Positions 36,187 to 43,836 of a stretch of DNA of 64,000 nt are shown piece by piece. The stretch covers positions 1 through 64,000 of the forward strand of contig VXRJ01000031.1 in assembly GCA_009838525.1 (NCBI GenBank). Direction: 5' to 3'. The DNA comes from Acidobacteriota bacterium (GTDB lineage: Bacteria > Acidobacteriota > Vicinamibacteria > Vicinamibacterales > UBA8438). The notes under the pieces were generated by a model. It did not search any database. It worked only from the letters and a program-made list of their open reading frames with translations, and was not told where the DNA came from. Every line of letters starts with the position of its first letter. The stretch's first letter is position 1. A program made the translations under genes and the position numbers.

Positions 36187-36203
36187 CAAACTTGACCACT
36201 ACC
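36187..36203 (-). repeat. Right terminal inverted repeat of the IS
   Basis: CAAACTTGACCACTACC, the imperfect inverse of 34296-34312. Its last bases supply the new stop codon (TAG, 36201-36199) of mqnE. Confidence 0.88.
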
Positions 36204-37308
36204 GCTCGGCCGGTGGACGCTGGACGACGTTGTAGAACGTGTCGCGCTCCACCGGCTCACGCCCGGCGGTGCGAATCAGATGGCTGATCTGATCGGGCGT
36301 CATCGCCTCCGGCGTGCGGGCCCCCGCCATGTGGTAGATCCGCTCCTCCTGAACCGTGCCGTCGAGATCGTCGACACCGAACCAAAGCGACGTCTGGGCA
36401 ACGTCGACGCCCGTCGCGATCCAGAACGCCTTGACGTGCGGAACGTTGTCGAGCATGAGCCGGGCGACCGCATGCACGCGTAGCGTGTCGGCCGCGGTCG
36501 GCGCCGGCAGCTTCCGCATCTGGTTGTTGTCCGGATGGAACGCCAGCGGGATGAACGCCTGCACGCCGGCCGTCTCGTCCTGCAACGCCCGAGTCCGCAG
36601 CATGTGATCGACCCGCTCTTCGTCCGTCTCGATGTGGCCGTAGAGCATGGTGACGTTCGAGCGCATTCCGAGGCCGTGCGCGAGGCGGTGGATTGCCAGG
36701 TAGCGATCGGCATCCGCCTTGTCGTGACAGATCTTGCGGCGAACCCGCTCGGCGAAGACCTCCGCCCCGCCCCCCGGCAGTGAGTCGAGCCCGGCCTCCA
36801 TCAACTCGCGCAGCACTTCCTCGTCGGTCTTGCCGTAGAGCTCCGAGAAAAAGGCGATCTCGATGGCCGTGAAGCACTTCAGGTGGATGTCGGGGCGGAT
36901 CCGCTTGAAGCCGCGCAGCAGCTCCAGGTAGTAGTCCCAGGGCAGATCCGGGTGCAGGCCGTTGACGACGTGCACCTCGGTCAGCGCCTGGTCCGACCGC
37001 TCGCGCAGCTTGTCCCACGCCTGCTCCAGGCTCATCGTGTACGCGCCGGCGTCGCCGGGCTGCAGCCGCGCGAAGGCGCAGAACAGACAGCTCGCGACGC
37101 AGACGTTGGTCGCCTCGAGGCGGATGTTGTGGTTGAAGTAGGTCCGCGCGCCGTGGCGCAGCTCGCGCTCGCGGTTGGCAAGCCAGCCGACCGCGAAAAG
37201 GTCGGGGGCCGCGAACAGCCGGATGCCGTCGTCGAGCGTCAGCCGTTTACCGGCATCGACCCGGTCGGCGACGTCGTCCAGCCCGGCGGCACGCAGTCTG
37301 GCCCACAC
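36199..37308 (-). CDS. mqnE: Aminofutalosine synthase MqnE, 3' end altered by IS insertion
   Basis: 369 residues. Radical-SAM enzyme that makes aminofutalosine from 3-[(1-carboxyvinyl)oxy]benzoate in the futalosine route to menaquinone. The cluster motif is CVASCLFC (Cys70, Cys74, Cys77) in NVCVASCLFCAF. Other conserved blocks: LTEVHVVNGLHPDLPWDYYL, GLDSLPGGGAEVF, HRLAHGLGMRSNVTMLYGHI and FIPLAFHP. The present C-terminus, RPPAER, uses two bases and a stop from the IS right end. Joining the flanks across the target duplication gives the former ending RPPAEPLLSLT. The lost residues lie beyond the conserved core, so activity is probably kept. No other mqn genes are in the window. Confidence 0.93.
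   Translation of the reverse strand: MWARLRAAGLDDVADRVDAGKRLTLDDGIRLFAAPDLFAVGWLANRERELRHGARTYFNHNIRLEATNVCVASCLFCAFARLQPGDAGAYTMSLEQAWDKLRERSDQALTEVHVVNGLHPDLPWDYYLELLRGFKRIRPDIHLKCFTAIEIAFFSELYGKTDEEVLRELMEAGLDSLPGGGAEVFAERVRRKICHDKADADRYLAIHRLAHGLGMRSNVTMLYGHIETDEERVDHMLRTRALQDETAGVQAFIPLAFHPDNNQMRKLPAPTAADTLRVHAVARLMLDNVPHVKAFWIATGVDVAQTSLWFGVDDLDGTVQEERIYHMAGARTPEAMTPDQISHLIRTAGREPVERDTFYNVVQRPPAER
36204..36211. repeat. Target-site duplication, right copy (GCTCGGCC)
   Basis: Identical to 34288-34295. It lies within the last codons of mqnE. Confidence 0.93.
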
Positions 37309-37366
37309 TGTGCAGGTTATAGCACCGTTCCCGAAACGCGAGCAAAGGGCCGTAAGAGAATCCAGA

Positions 37367-37386
37367 GGCCCCCTTCCACGGGGGCC
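37367..37386 (-). terminator. Hairpin terminator candidate after the membrane gene
   Basis: GGCCCCC (37367-37373) and GGGGGCC (37380-37386) form a perfect 7-bp stem with a 6-nt loop, 16 bp after the stop of the minus-strand gene at 37402. It is followed only by TCTGGATTC, so termination may be partial. It also separates that gene from mqnE. Confidence 0.55.
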
Positions 37387-37401
37387 GGCTGGCCCGAAGG
37401 C

Positions 37402-37887
37402 TCAGACGTCGTCGTCCTCCCCAACCGCGTACGGAGTCGACACCCGCCGGACAACAATCGTCATGCCGAAAAGCACGATGACGGTCGCGGCGCCGAGGGC
37501 CAGATAGGCGCCAGGCGCCATCGTCGGATCGGGCAGCGTTACGGTGGCGCCGGTGCCCGAGACGATTGCCTGCGCCTGCGACTGCGCCCAGATCTGATCT
37601 GCGGTGGTGCGTTCCATCCACTGCTCGCTAAGCAGGACGATGGCGAACGCGGTGAGGCCGACGACGAGCAACGGATGCCGCGAGTTCTTGCGGGTGATGA
37701 CGCTAAGGGTCGCCAGGAGCGCCGACAGCAGGCCCAGGCCGAGCACCCAGAAGCCGGCGACGCTGGGGAGGCCGCCGATGCCCCGGTCGCCGATCAGCAT
37801 CCATGGCATGAACGCGCTCATCGCCAGCACGATCCCCGCCGCGAGCGGCAGGTAATAGGCGCGCATGCTGTGCGACAGGAGGGACAT
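37402..37887 (-). CDS. Small membrane protein, function unknown
   Basis: 161 residues with four hydrophobic segments (YYLPLAAGIVLAMSAFMPWM, FWVLGLGLLSALLATLSVIT, PLLVVGLTAFAIVLLS, YLALGAATVIVLFGMTIVVR). Between segments 3 and 4 is a soluble loop (ERTTADQIWAQSQAQAIVSG). The C-terminus is acidic (GEDDDV). I do not recognise a family. It may start at ATG 37887 or at the Met within HSMRAYYLP. It lies between otsA and mqnE on the same strand without overlaps. Confidence 0.65.
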   Translation of the reverse strand: MSLLSHSMRAYYLPLAAGIVLAMSAFMPWMLIGDRGIGGLPSVAGFWVLGLGLLSALLATLSVITRKNSRHPLLVVGLTAFAIVLLSEQWMERTTADQIWAQSQAQAIVSGTGATVTLPDPTMAPGAYLALGAATVIVLFGMTIVVRRVSTPYAVGEDDDV

Positions 37888-37984
37888 TCGGCGAGTCTAG
37901 CACGCCACCTAGGCCAGCCTTGACGGTGCTGCCATGGTATCCGCAGGCGATTGTTGCGGGGCGTGCTCCCGAGGTAGCGGGCGC

Positions 37985-39580
37985 CTACTTCGGATCGTCC
38001 CGGTTGCGGACCTTCCGCGCGATCAGCCTTTCGACGTTACCCTCGGCCCGGCCGGGGTGCGGTGGGAGCGCACGGGGGTCGAGCCTCTCGAGGTCCTGGA
38101 GGATGTCCGACGCCCAGCCGAAGATGTTCCGGCCAGCAACGACGCGCCGCATCGCGTGCATCCGGCGCCGACGCTCGGCATGGGGCATGTCGATGGCCTG
38201 ACCGATCGCGGCCGCGAAGCCGTCGACGTCGTACGGGTTGATGATCAGCGCGTCGTGCAACTGTTGGGCGGCGCCCGCCATCTCGCTCAGGACCAGGGCG
38301 CCGTCGTCGTCCTGCCGCGCCGCGACGAACTCCTTCGCCACGAGGTTCATGCCGTCGTGGAGCGAGCTGACGACGCAAAAGTTGGCCAGTCGGTAGAGCG
38401 CGACGAGCCGCCGGATGCGGAACGCCGACTTTCGGTAGCGGATCGCGCCGCGGCCCGATCCGTAACGCGCGTTGATATCCGCCACCTTCCGGTCGATCGC
38501 CTCCACCACGTCCACGTAGCTCCGGAGGCTGGACCGCGACGGGACGCCGATCTGCACGAAGGTCAGCGAGTCCCGCAAGTCGGCCCGTTGTTCGAACAGC
38601 CGCTCGATCGCCTCGAGACGCTCCAGCACGCCCTTCGTGTAGTCGAGCCGGTCGACGCCGATGCCGATGTACGGCGTGTCGAGCCCCAGCTCCTGCCGCA
38701 GCCGCGCCATTTCCTCGTCGAGCGTCGGATCCTGCGTGATCTGCTGGATGCGGTCGTAGTCGACGCCGATCGGCACCGCTTTCACGGCGATGATCCGGTT
38801 GCCCCGCCGCACCGTGTTGCGCGTAACGTCGAGGCCGAAATCCTCGCGCGCCGCGGTCAGGAAGTTGCGACGGTCGCGATCCAGTTGAAACGCGATCAGG
38901 TCGTTGCCCAGCAGTCCATCGAGGAGCTCGCGCCGCCAGGGGCAAATCCTGAGCCGGTCGGGGCTGGGCCACGGAATGTGCCAGAAGATCGCCGTCTTCA
39001 CGCCGGGCTGGCGCCGGCGCAGCTTGGCGCCCACCAGGGCGAGGTGGTAGTCCTGAATGAAGACGGGAACCGTGGGATCGGGCAGTTCCGATTCGATGAC
39101 GTCGGCGAACCGCCCGTTCACCCGCTGGTAGGCCTCCCAGTCCGGCGTGCGGAAGACCGGACGGACGTGGGCCTCATGGCAGAGCGGCCAGAGTCCCTCG
39201 TTCGAGAACCCCTCGTAGTACTGCAGCGCCTCGCCCTCAGTAAGCCATAGCCGGCGCAGCAGGTAGCCGGGCTGATCGGTCGGCACCCCGACGCGGTCGT
39301 TCTCGTCCACCACCTCGCGGTCGGCGTCGCCGGAGCCGTGCGCGATCCAGACACCGCCGCGCTCCCGCATCAGGGCATCGAGCGCGACGGCAACGCCGCC
39401 CGTGGTCGGGGACGCAACGATCGAGCCGTCCGGGTGGTGGCTGTGCTGGTATGGCTCGCGGTTCGAAACGACCACGAGCGGCCGGTCGCGTGACGCCGAA
39501 CCCGATTCCGCGCGCCGGGCTGAGCGCGCGTCCGCCTGCGTGGAGGACCCTGGGCGGACGGTTACGGTTCGTGGGGCCAT
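37985..39580 (-). CDS. otsA: Trehalose-6-phosphate synthase (GT20)
   Basis: 531 residues. It makes trehalose-6-phosphate from UDP-glucose (or another NDP-glucose) and glucose-6-phosphate. Seen: [95 protein letters not shown] and [12 protein letters not shown]. All are donor- or acceptor-site blocks of the family. The first 30 residues are a variable extension. No otsB phosphatase is in the window, so dephosphorylation must be encoded elsewhere. Confidence 0.93.
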   Translation of the reverse strand: MAPRTVTVRPGSSTQADARSARRAESGSASRDRPLVVVSNREPYQHSHHPDGSIVASPTTGGVAVALDALMRERGGVWIAHGSGDADREVVDENDRVGVPTDQPGYLLRRLWLTEGEALQYYEGFSNEGLWPLCHEAHVRPVFRTPDWEAYQRVNGRFADVIESELPDPTVPVFIQDYHLALVGAKLRRRQPGVKTAIFWHIPWPSPDRLRICPWRRELLDGLLGNDLIAFQLDRDRRNFLTAAREDFGLDVTRNTVRRGNRIIAVKAVPIGVDYDRIQQITQDPTLDEEMARLRQELGLDTPYIGIGVDRLDYTKGVLERLEAIERLFEQRADLRDSLTFVQIGVPSRSSLRSYVDVVEAIDRKVADINARYGSGRGAIRYRKSAFRIRRLVALYRLANFCVVSSLHDGMNLVAKEFVAARQDDDGALVLSEMAGAAQQLHDALIINPYDVDGFAAAIGQAIDMPHAERRRRMHAMRRVVAGRNIFGWASDILQDLERLDPRALPPHPGRAEGNVERLIARKVRNRDDPK

Positions 39581-39654
39581 TCGGGCGCTCCGACGGCGCC
39601 GGAGTTACGTTGATCCGCGCTGGCGTGCCCTTGACAGGGCAGCCAGGAAAACGG

Positions 39655-39981
39655 CTACACGTCGAACGACAGTCCGCAGCCGCACTCGCTCGTCGCGTTC
39701 GGGTTGCGGAAGATCAGTGACTGGCCCAGCATGTTCGGGTCGCAGTCGAGGACGGTCCCACGCAGGTACTTGTAGCTTTTCCGGTCCACAAAAATGCGCG
39801 TCCCGCCCGCTGCTTCGAACACCTCGTCGTTTGGACGGGGCGCCTTCTCCCATTCGAACAGGTAGCTGAAACCGGAGCAACCGCCCGCGCGAACGCCGAC
39901 GCGCAGCCCGCCGCCGGCCGCTCCCTCGGTCGCCATGGCGTCGCGAATCCGCTTCTCCGCCGCCGGGGTTATTTCGATCAT
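39655..39981 (-). CDS. iscA: A-type iron-sulfur carrier (IscA/ErpA-like)
   Basis: About 108 residues. It delivers Fe-S clusters to target proteins. The three conserved cysteines are present: one in AGGCSGFSYLF and two in ECGCGLSF near the C-terminus. ATG 39981 gives the usual start MIEITPAAEKRI and has GGGAGAGG just before it. An upstream ATG at 40017, overlapping the iscS stop as TGATG, would add 12 residues and could also be used by coupling. It is third in an iscR-iscS-iscA order, without iscU or chaperones. Confidence 0.9.
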   Translation of the reverse strand: MIEITPAAEKRIRDAMATEGAAGGGLRVGVRAGGCSGFSYLFEWEKAPRPNDEVFEAAGGTRIFVDRKSYKYLRGTVLDCDPNMLGQSLIFRNPNATSECGCGLSFDV

Positions 39982-40016
39982 CCCTCTCCCGGACGCCTCA
40001 CCCACCGTCCGCCCCA

Positions 40017-41198
40017 TCAGTCTAGTCGATTGACGCCGACCGGGGCGAGTTGCCGCAGCCGCGTCACGAGGCTCGCCACCTTCTCGACCGCGTAGTCAAT
40101 CTCGTCCACCGTAGTGGTCCGGCCCAGCCCGAAGCGGACCGAGGCCCGCGCGAGGCGGACCGGGACGCCGATCGCGGCCAGCACGTGCGACGGCTCCGGG
40201 TTGGCGGTGGTGCAGGCGGCGCCCGACGAAACCGCGATGTCGTCCAGCCCGACGAGGAGCGATTCTCCTTCGATGCCGTCGAAGCTGACGTTCAGGTTGT
40301 GGGGAACGCGGGCTACGAGCGAGCCGTTGACGGTCACGCCGTCGAGCCGTTCCCGCAGACCGGCCAGCAGCCGGTCCCGCATCGCCCCGACCCGTTGCGC
40401 TTCATCCGCCAGCTCCGCGCGCACGATTGCGGCCGCAGTCCCGAAGCCGACGATCCCCGGGACGTTCAGGGTGCCGGACCGCAGGCCCCCTTCCTGTCCG
40501 CCGCCGTCGGCGAGCGGCGCGAGCGCGATCCGCGGCCGGCGGCGCCGGACATACAGTGCGCCAATCCCCTTCGGACCACAGAACTTGTGCGCGGTGAACG
40601 ACAGCAGGTCGACGCCGAGCGCGTCGACATCGATCGGGATCTTGCCCACCGCCTGCGCCGCGTCGGTGTGCAGCGGGATGCCGCGCGCTTTCGTCAGCTC
40701 CGCGATCTCCGCGATCGGCTGCACGACGCCGATCTCGTTGTTCGCCGCCATCACCGACACCAGGCGCGTGTCCGGGCGGAGCGCCGCCGCGACCGCCGCG
40801 GGGTCGCACAGTCCGTCCGGAAGGGGCGGCACGTACGTCACTTCCGCTCCCTCCCGTTCGAGGCGCCGGCACGGATCCAGGATGGCGTGGTGCTCCGTCG
40901 TCATCGTCACGACGTGGACCGGACGCCGCTCGTCCGCCGTGACGACACCGCGCACCGCCAGGTTGTCCGATTCCGTAGCGCCGCTGGTGAAGACGATCTC
41001 GCGCGGATCGGCACCGACTGCCCTCGCCACTTCCTTCCGCGCCACCGCCACCGCGTCACGCGCCTCCCAACCGAACGGATGATGCCGGCTCGACGCGTTG
41101 CCGAACTTCTCCGAGAAGAACGGCAGCATCGCCTCCACGACGCGCGGATCGACCGGCGTCGTCGCGTGGTGGTCGAGGTAGACGGGTTGGCCCTGCAT
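40017..41198 (-). CDS. iscS: Cysteine desulfurase (IscS/NifS type)
   Basis: 393 residues. PLP enzyme that mobilises cysteine sulfur as a persulfide for Fe-S clusters and other thiolation. Seen: VYLDHHATTPVDPRVVEAML, FTSGATESDNLAVRG, TEHHAILD, HTDAAQAVGKIPIDVD, SFTAHKFCGPKGIGALYV with the PLP Lys, RSGTLNVPGIVGFG, and the persulfide Cys in SSGAACTTANPEPSHVL. It lies between iscR and the A-type carrier. No IscU scaffold gene is adjacent. The sulfur-carrier block upstream may be a second client of the same sulfur pool. Confidence 0.94.
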   Translation of the reverse strand: MQGQPVYLDHHATTPVDPRVVEAMLPFFSEKFGNASSRHHPFGWEARDAVAVARKEVARAVGADPREIVFTSGATESDNLAVRGVVTADERRPVHVVTMTTEHHAILDPCRRLEREGAEVTYVPPLPDGLCDPAAVAAALRPDTRLVSVMAANNEIGVVQPIAEIAELTKARGIPLHTDAAQAVGKIPIDVDALGVDLLSFTAHKFCGPKGIGALYVRRRRPRIALAPLADGGGQEGGLRSGTLNVPGIVGFGTAAAIVRAELADEAQRVGAMRDRLLAGLRERLDGVTVNGSLVARVPHNLNVSFDGIEGESLLVGLDDIAVSSGAACTTANPEPSHVLAAIGVPVRLARASVRFGLGRTTTVDEIDYAVEKVASLVTRLRQLAPVGVNRLD

Positions 41199-41285
41199 GA
41201 TGAAAGACGTGCGAAGACCGAGGCTATCAGCTATGTCGGATGGCGTGGTTCCTGCGCGCGATCAACACCCGCCGCTACGCGCCGG

Positions 41286-41774
41286 TCAGGGAGCACGATC
41301 CGCGGCGGCGCTGCCGACCGTCTCGTCCGGGCGGCGCGTTACGAGTGTCACCGGCAGCGGCTCCGGCCCGTCGTCCTCCACCAGTTCGTTCACGGTGAAG
41401 GCGGCGAGCGACTGGACGATCCGGTCCTTCAGGCGCCAGAGCGGATCCCGCACGTTGCACTTGTCGTACTGATCGCAGCTCTCGTCCTCGTCGGAGCAGG
41501 CCGTGACCAGCACCGGTCCGTCGATCCCCTGAATAACGTCGGCGACCGAGATCCGGGTGGCGTCGCGCGCGAGGTGATAACCGCCGCGCGTCCCCTGATG
41601 CGAGGCGACCATCCCCATGCGGACGAGCCGTTGCAGCACCTTCGCCATCAACTCGACGGGGATGTTGTAGCGTTCGGCGATCTCCCGCGCGCTCGACGAC
41701 GCACCTTCCGGACGCGACGCGAGATCCGCCAGTGCGATCAGCGCGTAATCCGCCTTCTTGGAGAAACGCAGCAT
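41286..41774 (-). CDS. iscR: Rrf2-family regulator, IscR type
   Basis: 162 residues. A winged HTH (FSKKADYALIALADLA, PVELMAKVLQRLVRMGMVAS, HQGTRGGYHLAR) plus three cysteines, Cys93, Cys100 and Cys106 (ACSDEDESCDQYDKC), spaced as expected for a [2Fe-2S] or similar cluster. In E. coli IscR a His completes the ligand set at +3; here that position is Asp-Pro-region, so the fourth ligand may differ. It heads iscS-iscA and probably autoregulates that operon in response to Fe-S supply. Confidence 0.9.
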   Translation of the reverse strand: MLRFSKKADYALIALADLASRPEGASSSAREIAERYNIPVELMAKVLQRLVRMGMVASHQGTRGGYHLARDATRISVADVIQGIDGPVLVTACSDEDESCDQYDKCNVRDPLWRLKDRIVQSLAAFTVNELVEDDGPEPLPVTLVTRRPDETVGSAAADRAP

Positions 41775-41852
41775 CGGCTACCCCCAGGCCTGCCGCAACA
41801 GGGCCATTCTAGTCCGCCCGCCGCCGGCCTTCAACCGCGCCGCCACGGCGCG

Positions 41853-41908
41853 CTGGCAGGCCGTGGTGAAACCCTGCGTAGCACCGAGAGCGGGGGTTTC
41901 ACCACGGG
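41853..41908. repeat. REP-like repeat, copy 2, forming a long hairpin
   Basis: CTGGCAGGCCGTGGTGAAAC, then CCTGCGTAGCACCGAGAG (41853-41890), followed by a second inverted copy of the core. CCGTGGTGAAACCC (41861-41874) and GGGTTTCACCACGG (41894-41907) are a perfect 14-bp inverted repeat. It begins four bases after the stop of the MoeZ-like gene, so on the minus strand it could end or stabilise that transcript before iscR. Confidence 0.8.
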
Positions 41909-41911
41909 ATG

Positions 41912-43069
41912 CTAGTACTTCTGCAGAGACTGATCGACGACGTCGATCCAGCGGAGGATGCCGCCCTTCAGGTTGTACGCATTCACAATACCGTGCTCGC
42001 GGAGCAGCTTGACCGCCTTGGCGCTGCGGGCGCCCGACTTGCAGTGGACGATCATCTCTCGCGGCTGGCGCAACTCGTCCAGATGGTGCTCGATTTCGTC
42101 GAGCGGGATCAGCGTCGAGCCGGGAATGGAACAGATCTCGTACTCGTGCGGCTTGCGCACGTCGAGGATGAAGACGCCGTCGTTGGCGTCGATGCGCGCC
42201 TTGAGCTGCTCGACGGTCACTTCATCGTCCGCCGGCTGAGCCGGCGTGGGACGGATTCCGCAGAACTGCTCGTAGTCGATCAGTTCGGTCACCGTCGGGT
42301 TGTCGCCGCACACCGGACACTCCGGATCGCGCTGCAGCTTCATCTCGCGGAATCGCATCTTCAGCGCGTCGTAGATCATGAAACGGCCGATCAAGGGCTC
42401 CCCGGTGCCGACAATCAGCTTGACCGCCTCGGTGGCCTGAATGGTTCCGACAACGCCCGGCAGGATCCCGAGCACGCCTCCCTCCGCGCAACTCGGCACG
42501 AGCCCCGGCGGCGGCGGCTCCGGATAGAGGCAGCGGTAGCAGGGTCCGTCCTTCGCCGCGAAGACCGACGCCTGCCCCTCGAAGCGAAAAATGCTGCCAT
42601 AGCAGTTGGGCTTGCTCAGCAGGACGCACGCGTCGTTCACGAGATAGCGGGTCGGAAAGTTGTCGGTCCCGTCGATGACGACATCGTAGTCGCGCAGCAC
42701 GTCAAGCGCGTTCTTCGACGAGAGGGCGATGTCGTGCAGGTCGAGGTTCACCTCCGGGTTGATGGACGACAGCGTGTCCCGGGCCGATTCCAGCTTCGAG
42801 CGACCGACGTCCGGCGTGCCGTGAATCACCTGCCGCTGCAGATTGCTGTAGTCGACGACATCGAAATCGACAATTCCGATCCGGCCGATGCCGGCCGCGG
42901 CGAGATACATCGCGACAGGCGAGCCGAGCCCGCCCGCGCCGATGCAGAGCACGCTTGCCGCCTTGAGGCGCAACTGCCCTTCCATGCCGACCTCGGGCAT
43001 GATCAGGTGACGGTCGTAGCGGGCCAGCTCCTGCGCCGAGAGAGACAGCGGCGGAGCCGTCGCGGTCAT
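41912..43069 (-). CDS. moeZ: MoeZ-like E1 adenylyl/sulfurtransferase (ThiF domain + rhodanese)
   Basis: 385 residues. The N-terminal ThiF/MoeB domain (about 1-265) has SVLCIGAGGLGSPVAMYLAA for ATP, DFDVVDYSNLQRQVIHG, DGTDNFPTRYLVND and zinc CxxC pairs (YRCLYP, CPVCGD). The C-terminal rhodanese domain (about 285-385) has the active Cys in IVHCKSGARSAKAV. Such two-domain proteins (MoeZ, MOCS3) adenylate and then sulfurate the C-terminal Gly-Gly of small sulfur carriers. The start overlaps the carrier gene's stop as ATGA, a strong sign that the two work together. It is most like mycobacterial MoeZ, which acts on CysO. Confidence 0.92.
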   Translation of the reverse strand: MTATAPPLSLSAQELARYDRHLIMPEVGMEGQLRLKAASVLCIGAGGLGSPVAMYLAAAGIGRIGIVDFDVVDYSNLQRQVIHGTPDVGRSKLESARDTLSSINPEVNLDLHDIALSSKNALDVLRDYDVVIDGTDNFPTRYLVNDACVLLSKPNCYGSIFRFEGQASVFAAKDGPCYRCLYPEPPPPGLVPSCAEGGVLGILPGVVGTIQATEAVKLIVGTGEPLIGRFMIYDALKMRFREMKLQRDPECPVCGDNPTVTELIDYEQFCGIRPTPAQPADDEVTVEQLKARIDANDGVFILDVRKPHEYEICSIPGSTLIPLDEIEHHLDELRQPREMIVHCKSGARSAKAVKLLREHGIVNAYNLKGGILRWIDVVDQSLQKY

Positions 43070-43347
43070 GCGGCACCTCCCGCCACGGAGGGAATGATGC
43101 TCACCGTGTCGCCCGCCTTGACCGGCGTCGCCTCCTTCTCGAGAAAGCGGATGTCGTCGTCGTTCACGTAGATCGCGACGAACTTGCGCAGGCGGCCGTC
43201 CTCGCCGTACAGATGCTTGCGCAACCCGGCGTGTTCCGCCGCCATGTTGGCAAGCACTTCACCCACCGTCGCCCCGTCCGCTTCCACCACGTCGTTGCCA
43301 CCCGCATAGCCGCGCAGCGGCGTCGGGATAAAGATCTTCGTTGGCAT
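43066..43347 (-). CDS. cysO: CysO/MoaD-like ubiquitin-fold sulfur carrier ending GGAA
   Basis: 93 residues of the ThiS/MoaD fold: IFIPTPLRGYAGGNDVVEAD, HLYGEDGRLRKFVAIYVNDD, DTVSIIPSVAGG. The length and sequence are nearer to CysO than to MoaD. The C-terminus is SVAGGAA, two residues beyond the Gly-Gly that must be exposed for adenylation, so a protease would have to remove Ala-Ala. The JAMM protease next to it is the obvious candidate, as with QbsD and QbsE in Pseudomonas. The overlap with moeZ (GCATGA) fixes the last codon. Function as CysO is inferred from the neighbours. Confidence 0.87.
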   Translation of the reverse strand: MPTKIFIPTPLRGYAGGNDVVEADGATVGEVLANMAAEHAGLRKHLYGEDGRLRKFVAIYVNDDDIRFLEKEATPVKAGDTVSIIPSVAGGAA

Positions 43348-43377
43348 GTCTCGCTCGCGTTCCGTCCTTCTGTCTCT

Positions 43378-43785
43378 CTATCCCACCGAGAGGGGTTCCT
43401 CGTCGAACGCCGACCGGTCCTCTCGCAGACGCCACGATGTCATCGCCGCCGGTTCGCCCTCCTCCACCGAGACGATCACGTAGGCGAAGATCGGCCAGGC
43501 GTGGTCGAGGTCATACCGGGACGGCCGCGCCGCATGATCGGGGTGCGAATGGTAGAAACCGACCAGGTCGCCGCCGCGCGCGGCGGCGCGCCGCTCCGCC
43601 ATCCGATAGTCGGTGGGACGGATCCGGAACCGCCTTCGAGTTCCCTCCTCGGAAGTATTGGGCAGCGCCAGCGCCTCCTCGACGACTCCGCCGCGGCCAA
43701 TCAACGCGCCGCAGCATTCGTGCGGGTAACTCTCCCGCCCATGCCGGCGAATGTCGGTGTCCGCGTCGGCGCGCAACGTCAGCAT
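43378..43785 (-). CDS. mec: JAMM/MPN+ metalloprotease, Mec-like
   Basis: About 135 residues. The JAMM zinc motif is complete: HSHPDHAARPSRYD fits His-x-His-x7-Ser-x2-Asp, with an upstream Glu in the segment YPHECCGALIG. In Mycobacterium tuberculosis Mec hydrolyses the CysO-cysteine adduct to free cysteine. The order cysM, mec, cysO, moeZ here supports the same role, possibly together with trimming the carrier's C-terminal Ala-Ala. ATG 43785 has GAGGTGA upstream; GTG 43797 is an alternative start. No signal peptide. Confidence 0.9.
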   Translation of the reverse strand: MLTLRADADTDIRRHGRESYPHECCGALIGRGGVVEEALALPNTSEEGTRRRFRIRPTDYRMAERRAAARGGDLVGFYHSHPDHAARPSRYDLDHAWPIFAYVIVSVEEGEPAAMTSWRLREDRSAFDEEPLSVG

Positions 43786-43836
43786 CGAATGTCTCACCTC
43801 GCCTGAACGCTGGTGACCGCGATGGCCTGCCGCCCG

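Larger units (their letters stand above)
34296..36203 (+). mobile_element. IS1-family insertion sequence with extra genes (1908 bp)
   Basis: The element is bounded by imperfect terminal inverted repeats and a perfect 8-bp target duplication. It contains the IS1-type DDE transposase at its right end plus about 1 kb of additional DNA to the left holding a short basic ORF (34348), a membrane-anchored protein (34701) and an SD-led ORF (35214). A plain IS1-type element of this subgroup is normally about 1 kb, so this one carries passengers. It inserted at the 3' end of mqnE in the opposite orientation. The exact duplication and intact transposase suggest a recent event. Confidence 0.92.
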
